64,000 nt of DNA from Candidatus Marispirochaeta associata (GCA_001749745.1 JWTM01000273.1:1-64000), one strand, 5' to 3'; counted from the stretch's first letter, positions 49,063 through 58,242 are shown. Notes: generated from the letters alone by a model not told the origin. Program-made: numbers and translations.

Positions 49063-50367
49063 TTAATCGACGAATCCGTTCGCCCGCGCCTCTTCCATAT
49101 AGGCATCATAGGCTTTCTGCAGTACGGAAGCAGGATCCTCGCCGGTCATGGCCAGGGGAAGGTATTCGCCCAGTACCTGACGAACCAAGGGAAGCCCGGG
49201 ATTAATCGTATAGGCACCTACGCCCTCCTCCAGCGATCCGCCGGCGGCGGCCATGTATTCGGCCTCGGCCTGATTGAGGGCCTTGATCCGGGTGGGAACG
49301 CCGTATTCGGTGGCTTCGATCTGGTTCTCGAGCTTGACGACCTCCATGATCGTCTTGAAGATCAGCTCCTTATCCACATCGGTAGTCTCGGGGATCAGGT
49401 AGAAGTCGTTCCAGGAGGAGCCGCCGCGGGCGCCGTTCGGATTGGGCCGGGGAGCGGGAGCATGCTTGATATCCTCGTAGAACTCGGTGGTGTCGGGATC
49501 GTTCATACCGACGGCCCGGCTGGTCCACATGTTGGCCATCGCGAGTCGCCCGGTCTGCAGTCCGATCTGGCTGTCGTCGATGCTGTACGCCATACCGGCC
49601 TGACCCATTGCGCCCTCGGCAACTTCGACCATCTTGGCCAGGGCCTTAACGCCTTCGGGACCGGCAAATCCGGGGGTGTTGTCGTCGTTGAGGTAGTCGC
49701 CGCCGAAGGAGCGCAGGAAGTGGAGGAACTCGATCTCCCAGGCCCAGCCGGCGTGCAGGTTCATGGTGAAGGCTACGTCGATGCTGTTCTCTTTCTGATC
49801 CAGCATTTTGGCGGCTGCGATAACCTCGTCATAGGTCTCGGGCACATCAATACCATGCTTCTCCAGTAGATCGGCCCGGTAGTAGAGGTGCAGGGAGTTG
49901 GCAACCATGGGGACACCGATAATCTTGCCGTCTACAGTGGCCGCATCCCAGGCGTTCTGGGGGATATCGCCCAGGTCGTACTCATCCCAGTACTTCTCTA
50001 CCAGATCGTTCAAGGGGATTACCCACTCGTTCCACTCGGGGATCTGGCTATTGGCGGCATGAATGACCTCGTAAGGCGACTTCTTCCCGCCGGAGAGAGC
50101 CAGACGAACCTGCTCCTGAGCGCTGGCGCTGTCGAGGAGCTGGGTATTGACTTCCAGGTTGTCGATAGCGTTCAGTTCTTCGAACTTCTCGGCATAGAAC
50201 TCGGTAATGGGGAAGGCCCAGCCGATGACGTCGATGGTGGTAGGCTCCGCAGGTGCGTCGATATTAAAATCGGCCGCGGTTGCCGCATCCTCACCCTGCT
50301 GTCCGCCGGCGAAGATCGCCATGGACAGAACCAGCAACAATACACATACAATACTCAGGTTTTTCAT
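49063..50367 (-). CDS. Extracellular binding protein of the M19/SnoaL operon importer
   Basis: This 434-residue protein has a signal peptide ending SMAIFAGGQQGEDAA without a lipobox Cys. The type-1 sugar-binding fold shows TIDVIGWAFPITEFYAEKFE, ANSLHLYYRADLLEKHGIDV and a C-terminal LQKAYDAYMEEA helix. AAGGAGGG precedes ATG 50367; an upstream non-ATG start five codons earlier is rejected. It lies 55 bp after the first dipeptidase gene. The ligand is unknown; amino-sugar or peptide-sugar conjugates would fit the neighbouring M19 genes. Confidence 0.92.
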   Translation of the reverse strand: MKNLSIVCVLLLVLSMAIFAGGQQGEDAATAADFNIDAPAEPTTIDVIGWAFPITEFYAEKFEELNAIDNLEVNTQLLDSASAQEQVRLALSGGKKSPYEVIHAANSQIPEWNEWVIPLNDLVEKYWDEYDLGDIPQNAWDAATVDGKIIGVPMVANSLHLYYRADLLEKHGIDVPETYDEVIAAAKMLDQKENSIDVAFTMNLHAGWAWEIEFLHFLRSFGGDYLNDDNTPGFAGPEGVKALAKMVEVAEGAMGQAGMAYSIDDSQIGLQTGRLAMANMWTSRAVGMNDPDTTEFYEDIKHAPAPRPNPNGARGGSSWNDFYLIPETTDVDKELIFKTIMEVVKLENQIEATEYGVPTRIKALNQAEAEYMAAAGGSLEEGVGAYTINPGLPLVRQVLGEYLPLAMTGEDPASVLQKAYDAYMEEARANGFVD

Positions 50368-50422
50368 AAAACCCTCCTTCAATTTTTATGGCTCCTCTAC
50401 AGGAACCGATTCACCATGTTAG

Positions 50423-51580
50423 TCACGAGAGCACCGTGCGGTAGATCCGCAACAAGTTCCCTCCCAGGATATTTTCGAGCTCCTCCTCGGAAAAGCCTGC
50501 CTTAGTCCGCAGGGCCTCTGTGGCCAGCGGGAAGGCCTCGCGGCTCTCCGGGCCGGCGATGAAATCGCTCTCCAACAGCCCGTACCAGACGCCCTCTACC
50601 CATCCGGGATACTTATTGAGCTGCGTCGGCGTCTGACGATCGAACTTACAGAAATCGGGTCCCCGGTTGGCGTAGCCGATCAGCTTCTCCCGGCAGACAG
50701 GAGTTGCATAGGCCGAATAATCGGGGCTCAGCATCATATGCTCCGTACCTGCGATGCTTGCCACATGCTCGATATGACGCATCAGGTGGTCTAAACCGCC
50801 CCGCTTCTCCGTGCCCGCTAAAAGCGCCGTCCGAAAGCTGATACCCACGACCCCGCCCTTCTCGGCGATTACCTTGATTCGATCGTCGCTTATAGCCCGG
50901 GGGTGACGGCATACGTATTCAGAAGCGGTATGCGAATCGATTATCGGCCCTGCCGAAACCTCCGCCAGATCGAAAAAACCATGATCCGAGAGCTGGGAGC
51001 TGTCGACGACCACCCCCAGCCGTTCGGCTTCCCGGACGACCTTTACGCCGAAATCGGTAAGCTTCCCCCGGCTTCGCGCCTGGGCAACCCCGTCGGCCAG
51101 CCGGTTGCGGCCGTTGCCGGTCAGCTGAACCGCCCGCAGCCCCGCCCGGTAGAGGGAGCGCAGAGATGAGAGAAGGTTGATATTCTGCTTCCCTTCCAAG
51201 GGCCGTCCGCCGGCGAGGGTAGCGAAGATCCCGATCTTTCCCTCGTCGATGGCCCGGTCGATATCGGCCTCGCTCCGGCAGAGAATGAATGATTCGCAGC
51301 CTGCGTCGAGCTCGGTCTGCAGGGCGTCGAGCTTCTTGTGGGCGTCCCAGAAGCGGTTTTCGGCGTTGGAGTACATAATCTGGGGTACGTAATCACCGCC
51401 CACCGCCATATTGACGAACTGCACCCCCTGAGCCCTCAGGAGCGGGAGGTAGACCTCATCGAAGATGCTCTTCTTTCCGGAGACGACCTCGTCCTCCTCG
51501 AGAATGAAGCGGTAGACGAATTCATCCAGAATCTCCTGGAAGCCGTCGGCTAGGGGATACGCCGTGCGGGTAGCGCTCAT
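50423..51580 (-). CDS. Peptidase M19 homologue with lost metal ligands
   Basis: This 385-residue TIM-barrel is clearly of the renal-dipeptidase family (GLRAVQLTGNGRNRLADGVA, LTDFGVKVVREAERLGVVVD, EKGGVVGISFRTALL). Most zinc ligands are replaced. The N-terminal H-x-D reads ADGFQE, the bridging Glu (canonical EGG) reads ATLAGG, and the first barrel His (canonical D-x-S-H) reads DSSQLSD. Only the later IDSHTASE His is retained. It is therefore probably not a standard dinuclear zinc dipeptidase. It overlaps the second M19 gene by 4 nt. Confidence 0.88.
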   Translation of the reverse strand: MSATRTAYPLADGFQEILDEFVYRFILEEDEVVSGKKSIFDEVYLPLLRAQGVQFVNMAVGGDYVPQIMYSNAENRFWDAHKKLDALQTELDAGCESFILCRSEADIDRAIDEGKIGIFATLAGGRPLEGKQNINLLSSLRSLYRAGLRAVQLTGNGRNRLADGVAQARSRGKLTDFGVKVVREAERLGVVVDSSQLSDHGFFDLAEVSAGPIIDSHTASEYVCRHPRAISDDRIKVIAEKGGVVGISFRTALLAGTEKRGGLDHLMRHIEHVASIAGTEHMMLSPDYSAYATPVCREKLIGYANRGPDFCKFDRQTPTQLNKYPGWVEGVWYGLLESDFIAGPESREAFPLATEALRTKAGFSEEELENILGGNLLRIYRTVLS

Positions 51581-52644
51581 ACCAGGGTCTCCCGCAGGAG
51601 GCGGAGCATATTGTCGCCGAGGATTTTTCTGATATCACCGTCGCCGTAGCCCCGTTTCGAAAGGTAGTCGGCGATTTTCCAGGCCTCGCCCGGTTCCTGA
51701 GGATCATCGAGCATATGGCTCCCCTCAGGCACCCCGGTATAGAAGCCCTCGATGGACCCCGGTCCGGGACACATCGCGCGATGAATATTATCCACCAACT
51801 CGAAACGGTCGAAGTCGAGACCGATCCCTACATGATCGATGCCGACCAGATCGACGATGTGATCGATATGATCGACCACCGTGTCGAAGGTGACCGGATC
51901 GGATGATTCCTGGTAGCGCCACTTGAGCTCGGTCTTGACCATCTCCATGCCGATCACGCCGCCGTTCTTCCCGAGAGCCCTGATACGCTCGTCGCTCAGG
52001 TTGTTGGGATTCGGGCAGAGCGCCTGGACGCCGATGTGGGATACCAACACCGGTCTGGAACTGACCTCGAGGGAATCGAAAAAGGAGTTGTCCGTCATGT
52101 GCGTCAAATCTACCAGCATGCCGATGCGGTTCATCTCTTCGATCAGCTTGACGCCGAAGGTGGTCAGCCCCGCCCCGGAACGGGCGTCGCCCATACCGGA
52201 GGCGAATCGGGTCCGCCCTCCGCCGACGATGCAGTTGACCCGCAGGCCGAGACGATGGAGGGTGCGCAGCAGGACCAGACTCTCCTCGAAGGGGAGTCCT
52301 TCCATCGCCCGGGCTCCCTCGAAGGCCAAGACCACGGCAATCTTGCCCTCGGCGACACACTCTTGGATGGCTGCCGGCGACTCGCAGATCCGAAAGCTCG
52401 CGCTCTCTTCCTCCGCCCGACGGAGCATATCGATCTGCTCGAGGGCGCCGTGCAGGAGGTCATCCGTCAGATTACAGGTGCAGGGAGAGTTGCCCCCCAC
52501 GGAGGTGACGATCACGTCGATCCCGCCGCGACGCAGAACAGGTGCATAGTGGGTATCGAAGATATTGGTCTCCCCCACCGCCTCGCGAATCGCGTATTCG
52601 AACATGAGATGATCGTGGGCGTTGACGAAGAGGGTATCGCTCAC
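51577..52644 (-). CDS. Membrane-dipeptidase-type (M19) metallohydrolase
   Basis: This protein of about 355 residues keeps the bridging Glu (VLAFEGARAMEG) and both barrel His (MLVDLTHMTDNSFF, PVLVSHIG). The N-terminal motif is H-D-H (NAHDHL) rather than H-x-D. GTG 52644 with GGGAG 6 nt upstream, overlapping the regulator stop as GTGA, is preferred over TTG 52665. It could hydrolyse a dipeptide, D-amino-acid conjugate or lactone-like substrate. It is coupled to its degenerate paralogue downstream. Confidence 0.88.
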   Translation of the reverse strand: MSDTLFVNAHDHLMFEYAIREAVGETNIFDTHYAPVLRRGGIDVIVTSVGGNSPCTCNLTDDLLHGALEQIDMLRRAEEESASFRICESPAAIQECVAEGKIAVVLAFEGARAMEGLPFEESLVLLRTLHRLGLRVNCIVGGGRTRFASGMGDARSGAGLTTFGVKLIEEMNRIGMLVDLTHMTDNSFFDSLEVSSRPVLVSHIGVQALCPNPNNLSDERIRALGKNGGVIGMEMVKTELKWRYQESSDPVTFDTVVDHIDHIVDLVGIDHVGIGLDFDRFELVDNIHRAMCPGPGSIEGFYTGVPEGSHMLDDPQEPGEAWKIADYLSKRGYGDGDIRKILGDNMLRLLRETLV

Positions 52645-53789
52645 GTTCGACTCCCGCTTCGGCAACGACAGGAATCGCGTTGAACCATGGTTCCCATGAG
52701 CTGCATCTTGGTCGGCTGTAGATCCTCGCCGTTGATGCGACGCATCAGCCGGTCGGCGGCCATACGGGCCATTTCGTCGTAATGGTATTTGATACTCGTA
52801 AGTTGCGGATTCGAACTAAGGCTGAAGAGGGTATCCTTTCCGCCGACTATACTGATATCCTCGGGCACCCGTCGCCCGGCGTCGATACAGCCGCGGAGCG
52901 CTCCGGCGGCAATCACATCATTTACGCAGATAAGTGCGTCGGCCTCGGAGAAATCCATCAGGGCTCGGTGCACGACATCGGGGACCGTGTCCGGGGTCCA
53001 GCCGTCGGCATGGACCATTATCATCTCCGCATCCGGAAACTCGGCCACCGCCCGGGCGATTCCCGTCCGGCGCCGCTCTTGTTGAAAATAGGGAAACGGC
53101 CCGTCCAGATAGATAAGCCGGCGGTGCCCCTCTTCGAGCAGGGTCCTCGCCGCCGAATAGTAGGTCTTCTCCGCCTCTATCTCGATCTCATCAATCTTCC
53201 CCACGTCGATGTTCGAGAGGAGGGACACCACCGGAATCGGAAGCTTCACCAGATGGTCCAGGAGCTTCTGATTAATCAAGGCTACCGCAATAATGCCGTC
53301 CACCTTTTCGACCAGGGCGTTGAGGCTCGCCTCTGCACCTTGATCCTCGAAGGAGATATAGGAGGTGAGGAGATGATTCCCCCGGCTCACAACCTCCCCC
53401 TCCACATCCTGCAGCAGGGTCTCATAGACGGTATTGATCGACATGGAGGGATGCTTTATCGGCCCAAGGTCTACCAGATAACAGATAGAACCCTTGCGGG
53501 TTTCGGTTCGCATGCCCGGAATGTTGCGTACGTAGGCACCGCGACTGGGAAGGATCTCTATCGTCCCCTGGTCACGCAGTATATTGAGGGCGATCTTGGC
53601 CGTCTCACGGCTAACCTCGTAGGCATCCGCCAGCGCTCGGACCGAGGGAAGCTTATCCCCGGGAGAATAGATACCGTTTTCTATCTGCTTGCCGATGATT
53701 TCGACCAGTTGTTCCTGTAGGGTACTCCTGGTCGAACGCCGTAGAGGGTGGGGCTGCAAACTGTCCCGCAGTACGACATTTGTCGGCAT
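52641..53789 (-). CDS. GntR-HTH/LacI-type sensor transcriptional regulator
   Basis: This 382-residue regulator has an N-terminal GntR winged helix (about 20-90: GIYSPGDKLPSVRALADAYE, VSRETAKIALNILRDQG). It is joined to a LacI-like periplasmic-binding-protein domain (about 105-370: HPSMSINTVYETLLQDVEGE, ADALICVNDVIAAGALRGCI, DISIVGGKD). This is the AraR-type architecture that responds to sugars. It is the first gene of the M19/ABC/SnoaL operon and likely its repressor. It overlaps the next gene by 4 nt. Confidence 0.92.
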   Translation of the reverse strand: MPTNVVLRDSLQPHPLRRSTRSTLQEQLVEIIGKQIENGIYSPGDKLPSVRALADAYEVSRETAKIALNILRDQGTIEILPSRGAYVRNIPGMRTETRKGSICYLVDLGPIKHPSMSINTVYETLLQDVEGEVVSRGNHLLTSYISFEDQGAEASLNALVEKVDGIIAVALINQKLLDHLVKLPIPVVSLLSNIDVGKIDEIEIEAEKTYYSAARTLLEEGHRRLIYLDGPFPYFQQERRRTGIARAVAEFPDAEMIMVHADGWTPDTVPDVVHRALMDFSEADALICVNDVIAAGALRGCIDAGRRVPEDISIVGGKDTLFSLSSNPQLTSIKYHYDEMARMAADRLMRRINGEDLQPTKMQLMGTMVQRDSCRCRSGSRT

Positions 53790-53961
53790 ATAGATATGCT
53801 ACACCCAAATTTCTGATCATGCAAGATTTTTTTATTATTTCCGCAATATATCTATTTATTTTGCGTATTTTGATCATTTTATCGTGATATTTTTATTTTA
53901 TGATAATATCAGTAATATACAGATATTTGACGGTATTTGTCGGATTGTATCATTATCAAAA
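53790..53961. other. A/T-rich intergenic region upstream of the GntR/LacI operon
   Basis: This 172-bp stretch is strikingly A/T-rich compared with its surroundings and includes GATATT...AATATC inverted arms around 53887-53911. It must hold the promoter of the nine-gene operon and probably its operators. No gene is seen. Confidence 0.5.
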
Positions 53962-54549
53962 TCAATAGAGCCCAATCTCCCGGACTTCCAGCTCCGGACT
54001 GAACTCTCGGAAGGCGGCGGTTACGGCAATGCTCAATAGAAGATCGGGCCGAAACTCGCCCATGGAGCCGTAGTTGCCCGGCTGAAATGCGCTCCAGGGC
54101 AGGTCGACCGTGCGCCATTGGTTACCTACGGGAAATGAGGCGCTGTAGTATTTCCAGGGAAAGCGGGTCTGCCGAGTCCTGGCAAAAAGATAGAAGCCGT
54201 CTCCGCCGGAACCGCGCACAGTCAAGCGGACCCCGGAGTAGCCGGAAGCGTCGAAAACCTTGGGCCGGTCGGCGAGCTTAAGGCGCACTTGAATGAAGCC
54301 GCCGTTGTTCTCCAGGCTGACCCGGCCGCTCATCCGCAAGTAGCTCTCATCGTCGCCCCGGATAACACCTACCGACATATCCGATCTGCCCCCCATCACC
54401 CGGTCGGTAAAGCCCTGCCATTCAAGACCGGCCGCGGGCTCAGTCCCCCGAAAGTCGTCCAAAAGCAGGGCGAAGTCAGGGGTCTCCGCGGCAATCGGAA
54501 TAAAACCCGCCGCACAAATAAGAGGTATAATCAGAGAACGATAAACCAT
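53962..54549 (-). CDS. Exported CIA30-family protein
   Basis: This 195-residue protein has a signal peptide ending PIAAETP. The CIA30/NDUFAF1-like jelly-roll carries WQGFTDRVMGGRSDMSVGVI, the family hallmark, and GFIQVRLKLA and GVRLTVRGSGGDGFYLFART. Bacterial members are exported proteins of unknown, possibly carbohydrate-binding, role. GGAGG precedes the ATG. It diverges from the hydroxyacid dehydrogenase gene. Confidence 0.87.
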   Translation of the reverse strand: MVYRSLIIPLICAAGFIPIAAETPDFALLLDDFRGTEPAAGLEWQGFTDRVMGGRSDMSVGVIRGDDESYLRMSGRVSLENNGGFIQVRLKLADRPKVFDASGYSGVRLTVRGSGGDGFYLFARTRQTRFPWKYYSASFPVGNQWRTVDLPWSAFQPGNYGSMGEFRPDLLLSIAVTAAFREFSPELEVREIGLY

Positions 54550-54635
54550 AGAACCTCCGTCCCTCCCTCTTCAGAATATACCTCCCTAAAGAGCCGACGT
54601 TTACAGATTTCGTACTCCGGAGTATGCTCCCCTCC

Positions 54636-55622
54636 ATGAAGATCCTTTTCAACACCCACCTCGCCTTGGATTACCCCGAAAAAATCCAACGCTTCGCCCG
54701 CCGCTTTCCGGAACATAACTTCAAGACCACCGCAGATAAGGAGGAGTTACGGCAGGAGATCGACGACACCGACGTGCTGGTGGATCATCGGATCAGCACC
54801 GAGCTCTTAGATGCCGCTCCCCTGCTGAAGTGGATCTTCGTACCCTTTACCGGCGTCAACCGCCTGCCTCTAGAGGAGTGCTCCCGGCGAGGCATCAGAG
54901 TCAGCAACAATCACGGCAATGCCCGCTTTACCGCGGAACGGGGATTCTCCCTCGCCCTGGCTCTGTTAGGGCGTATCGTAGAGTTCGACCAGGGCCTGCG
55001 CCGGGGCTACTGGCACCGGAACGAGAGTGTGGAGAGCCCTTTTATCCTCTGGGACTCCCTCTTTGAGAAACGGATCGCCATACTCGGCACCGGCGCCATC
55101 GGCCGGGGTATAGCCGGGCTGGCCGCTCCCTTCGGCGGGGAGATTAGCGGGTTTAGGCGCTCAACGAGCAAGCCCGCGCCTAAGGAGTTCAGCCGGGTCA
55201 CCTCGGATTTACAGAGCTGTCTCGCCGAGGCGGATCTGGTCTTTATCTCCCTACCCCTTACCAAAGAGACCCGGGGCATGATCGGCCCTGATGAGCTGGC
55301 GCTCCTAAAGGATAGTTATCTGGTTAACATGAGTCGGGCCGAGATTGTCGAAGAGGAACCTTTGTTTGAGGCCTTGGAGCAGAAGCGGCTGAAAGGGGCC
55401 GCCCTAGACGTCTGGTACCGGAATCCGAAACCGTTCGCCTCGCTCCAACTTCCCTCCCGTTTTCCATTCCACGAGCTCGAAAACGTCGTCCTCTCCCCCC
55501 ATGCGGGGAGCCACACCGCCGGCGGCAAAGAGGGGCAACTGACGGGAACCCTGGAGAACCTGGAGGCCCTCCTGAAAACCGGCACCCCCCCGGACGTGGT
55601 AGACCTCGCCCAGGGGTATTGA
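54636..55622 (+). CDS. D-2-hydroxyacid dehydrogenase
   Basis: This 328-residue NAD(P)-dependent oxidoreductase has the Rossmann motif ILGTGAIGRGIAGLA (about 145-160). Catalytic regions are NMSRAEIVEEEPL (in place of the usual N-x-A-R-G) and PHAGSHTAGG with the catalytic His. The substrate domain begins MKILFNTHLALDYPEKI. An alternative ATG lies four codons earlier. It interconverts 2-keto acids and D-2-hydroxy acids. It converges on the ECF operon, with 7 bp between the stops. Confidence 0.9.
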   Translation: MKILFNTHLALDYPEKIQRFARRFPEHNFKTTADKEELRQEIDDTDVLVDHRISTELLDAAPLLKWIFVPFTGVNRLPLEECSRRGIRVSNNHGNARFTAERGFSLALALLGRIVEFDQGLRRGYWHRNESVESPFILWDSLFEKRIAILGTGAIGRGIAGLAAPFGGEISGFRRSTSKPAPKEFSRVTSDLQSCLAEADLVFISLPLTKETRGMIGPDELALLKDSYLVNMSRAEIVEEEPLFEALEQKRLKGAALDVWYRNPKPFASLQLPSRFPFHELENVVLSPHAGSHTAGGKEGQLTGTLENLEALLKTGTPPDVVDLAQGY

Positions 55623-55629
55623 AGCACCC

Positions 55630-56451
55630 CTAGGTAAGGCCGGCGTAGGCGGCCACCATCTCCTCTAAGGAGAGAATCCCCGGAGAGATTCCCAGATCTC
55701 CCAAGGCCTGAGCCAAGCGGGTAATCTGAGGCGGAGCCAAAGAAGCTTCGCTCATTATCGCATGGTCGGAGAAGATATCCCGGGACTCCCCGTCGGCAAT
55801 CAGCCGGCCGTTGGCCATGGCCAGGATACGCTTGGTATAGGCGGCGACGATATCCATATCGTGGGTGATGATGATAACCGTGTGCCCGTGCTCCTGATTC
55901 AGCTTGGTCAGAAAGCCCATGATCTCCCGGGCCTGCCGGGCGTCCTGGCCGGTAGTCGGCTCGTCGACGATGATCACCTGGGGACGCAGCGCCAGGATGG
56001 CCGCGATGGCTACCCGTTGACGCAGGCCCTTGGTCAGGAAAAAGGGATGCTCCTCCAGATGTTCGGCCGCTAAACCGACTACACCGGCGGCCTCCTCCAC
56101 CCGCTCCGCGATTTCGTCCTTAGGAACGCCGATATTCTTAGGCCCATAGGCGATCTCGTCCCGGCAGGTGGAGTTGAAGAGCTGATGATCGGGATTCTGA
56201 AAGACATAACCGACCCGGCGCACCATGTCGGAGATGCTGCTCTTCTTTGAATCGTGACCGTCGACCACCACGGAGCCAGCCGTCGGCAAGAGCAGTCCAT
56301 TCAGGCACTTGGAGAGAGTTGTCTTGCCTGAGCCGTTCTGCCCGATCAGGGCCAGCATCTCACCGGCTTCGATCGTCAGATTAACCCCTTCAAGGGCCTT
56401 CGTTCCGTCGGGATAGACGTAATCCAGATCCTTTACCTCGAGATAACTCAT
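55630..56451 (-). CDS. ecfA1: ECF transporter ATPase (EcfA)
   Basis: This 273-residue ABC ATPase has Walker A IGQNGSGKTTLSKC, a Q-loop in GYVFQNPDHQLFN and Walker B VIIVDEPTTGQD. The signature region is altered to LTKGLRQRVAIAA in place of LSGGQ. Such LSxGx variation occurs in one of the two EcfA subunits. It overlaps its partner by 4 nt. Together they energise the EcfT-based importer. Confidence 0.93.
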   Translation of the reverse strand: MSYLEVKDLDYVYPDGTKALEGVNLTIEAGEMLALIGQNGSGKTTLSKCLNGLLLPTAGSVVVDGHDSKKSSISDMVRRVGYVFQNPDHQLFNSTCRDEIAYGPKNIGVPKDEIAERVEEAAGVVGLAAEHLEEHPFFLTKGLRQRVAIAAILALRPQVIIVDEPTTGQDARQAREIMGFLTKLNQEHGHTVIIITHDMDIVAAYTKRILAMANGRLIADGESRDIFSDHAIMSEASLAPPQITRLAQALGDLGISPGILSLEEMVAAYAGLT

Positions 56452-57320
56452 CGTCGCTCCTCCTCGGCGGAGCGAAGGGACGCCCGCACCTGTTCCGCGG
56501 CCTCGGCCACGGAGATTGCCGGCGGATCGCCGCTCTGCTTCTCTTCCCTAAGGAAGCCTGAGAATCCGACTGCTCCGGGAAGATGTATCCCCTCATGACG
56601 CAAGAGTTCGAGATCGGAAAAGAACTCCCTGGTCTGCTCCTGTCGGAGTATCTCGCCCTCCCCTAAGAGCACCATCCGGTCCGCCAGGGGAATTATATGC
56701 TCCAGACTATGCTCGATCAGGATCATGGTAATCTCCCGTTCCTGTCGGAGCTTGGCCAATACCTGGAAGATCCTCTCCCGTGAGATCGGATCGAGCATAG
56801 CCGTCGGCTCATCCAGGATCAGGATGTCCGGGCGCATGGCCAACATCGCCGCCAGGGCGACCCGCTGTTTCTGTCCGCCGGAGATTTCGTAGGGGGGTTT
56901 GTCCAAGAGAGGCTCCAAGTCGGCCAAATCACAGGCCCATTTCAGCCGCTCGCTCACCTCGGGAATCGAAAGGCCGAGATTCTCAAGACCGAAAACCAGC
57001 TCATCCTCGACGGTCATGGCGGTAAACTGGGCCTCCGGATCGGAGAAGACGAGCCCCACCGTGCGCTGCAGTTCGCCCCGGTCGTACTCCTCGACCTCCT
57101 TGCCGAATACCTCAACCCGGCCCTTCTTGATCCCGTGATACTGACCGGGAATCAGGCCGTCGATCGAGTTGGCCAGGGTGGTCTTCCCCGAACCGTTGGA
57201 GCCGATCAGACCGACGCACTCCCCGCGGGCTATCTCTAAATCGATCCCCTTGAGAGCCTCGCCCTCGCCGTGCAGGTACTTCCATGCGTAGCCGCTGATT
57301 CGTATCGCCGGGCCGCTCAT
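56448..57320 (-). CDS. ecfA2: ECF transporter ATPase (EcfA)
   Basis: This 290-residue ABC ATPase has Walker A IGSNGSGKTTLANS, Q-loop GLVFSDPEAQFTAMTVEDEL, signature ISGGQKQRVALAA and Walker B ILILDEPTAMLDP. The C-terminal extension ends EEQVRASLRSAEEERR-like. The start is the ATG giving MSGPAIRISGYAW, overlapping ecfT by 4 nt; the longer open frame is inside ecfT. It pairs with the other ATPase, whose signature is degenerate. Confidence 0.93.
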   Translation of the reverse strand: MSGPAIRISGYAWKYLHGEGEALKGIDLEIARGECVGLIGSNGSGKTTLANSIDGLIPGQYHGIKKGRVEVFGKEVEEYDRGELQRTVGLVFSDPEAQFTAMTVEDELVFGLENLGLSIPEVSERLKWACDLADLEPLLDKPPYEISGGQKQRVALAAMLAMRPDILILDEPTAMLDPISRERIFQVLAKLRQEREITMILIEHSLEHIIPLADRMVLLGEGEILRQEQTREFFSDLELLRHEGIHLPGAVGFSGFLREEKQSGDPPAISVAEAAEQVRASLRSAEEERR

Positions 57321-58183
57321 GCCGCAGCTCCCGGAAGCAGGGCGCCATAGAGGGCGTCCAAGATCAGCGAGTCCTCGACGGTAAAACGGCCGTAGCGGTA
57401 GCGAGCCACCAACAGGAGAACAAAGAGCAGCAGGATAAGCAGGGACGCAACCCCGTCCCACCAGGCAAAATGGTAGCGGGAGAGGATATAGTCGGGCCGC
57501 TTGACCTTGGAGCGAAAGCTATACCCCCGGGCGATCAGGGCATTGGTAAACTCCTCGGACCGCCTTAGTGAAAGGGCGAAGAGGGGGATCATGTACATCA
57601 CGTATTTCCGGATCTTGTAACCCAACGACTTCCCCTTGGAGTCGAAGCCCCGGGCCTGTTCGGCCTGGCGAACGATGCGAAAGTCCTCCATCACCATTCC
57701 GGCGGCCCGCATGGACATGGCTAGTACGTATGTTATGACGAAGGGCGTACGTACGGCCCGCAGGGCGGCGATGATCTCCCGCTCCCGGGTGGTGCTTAAA
57801 AAGAAGACCATAGTCAGAATCATGGGCAGGATGCGAAAGTAGACCACCAGAGCGTCCCGAATACGCTCCCAGTAGAAGGGAAGACCGCCGAGGGTGGCGA
57901 CTACCTGATACTGAGGATGCCGCCCGCCTAAGACGGTATAGGAGATCAGAATGATCATTCCCATGGAGACCGCCACGGGCACGTAGATCTTGAGGGTCCG
58001 CATATTGACCCGGCTGGCGACCAAGAGAAACATGAGGAAGATTATCAGCCCCAAATTCCACTCTACCGCGCTGATAAACATGGGGAAAAGACTGATCACT
58101 AAAAGAAATAGGACTTTTACCGTGGGATGGACCCAGTAGATGAAGGAAGCTTCCGGCACATAGCCGAGGAGTGTCTTATTCAT
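57317..58183 (-). CDS. ecfT: ECF transporter transmembrane component EcfT
   Basis: This 288-residue protein with 5-6 helices has the two Ala-Arg-Gly coupling motifs of EcfT proteins: EQARGFDSKGKS and LIARGYSFRSK. It links the ATPases with substrate-capturing S components. It is separated from the upstream membrane-protein gene by a 59-bp gap with a GC-rich hairpin. It is coupled to the ATPase genes by 4-nt overlaps. Confidence 0.94.
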   Translation of the reverse strand: MNKTLLGYVPEASFIYWVHPTVKVLFLLVISLFPMFISAVEWNLGLIIFLMFLLVASRVNMRTLKIYVPVAVSMGMIILISYTVLGGRHPQYQVVATLGGLPFYWERIRDALVVYFRILPMILTMVFFLSTTREREIIAALRAVRTPFVITYVLAMSMRAAGMVMEDFRIVRQAEQARGFDSKGKSLGYKIRKYVMYMIPLFALSLRRSEEFTNALIARGYSFRSKVKRPDYILSRYHFAWWDGVASLLILLLFVLLLVARYRYGRFTVEDSLILDALYGALLPGAAA

Positions 58184-58208
58184 AGTACAACTCTGAAGAA
58201 AAGAATAA

Positions 58209-58227
58209 GGGCGGCCTTAGGCCGCCC
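58209..58227 (-). terminator. Intercistronic hairpin upstream of ecfT
   Basis: GGGCGGCC-TTA-GGCCGCCC is a perfect 8-bp stem, followed on the transcribed strand by TTATTCTTTTC. It probably attenuates ecfT-A expression relative to the upstream membrane component. Confidence 0.7.
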
Positions 58228-58242
58228 CGAAAAATCAAGAGC

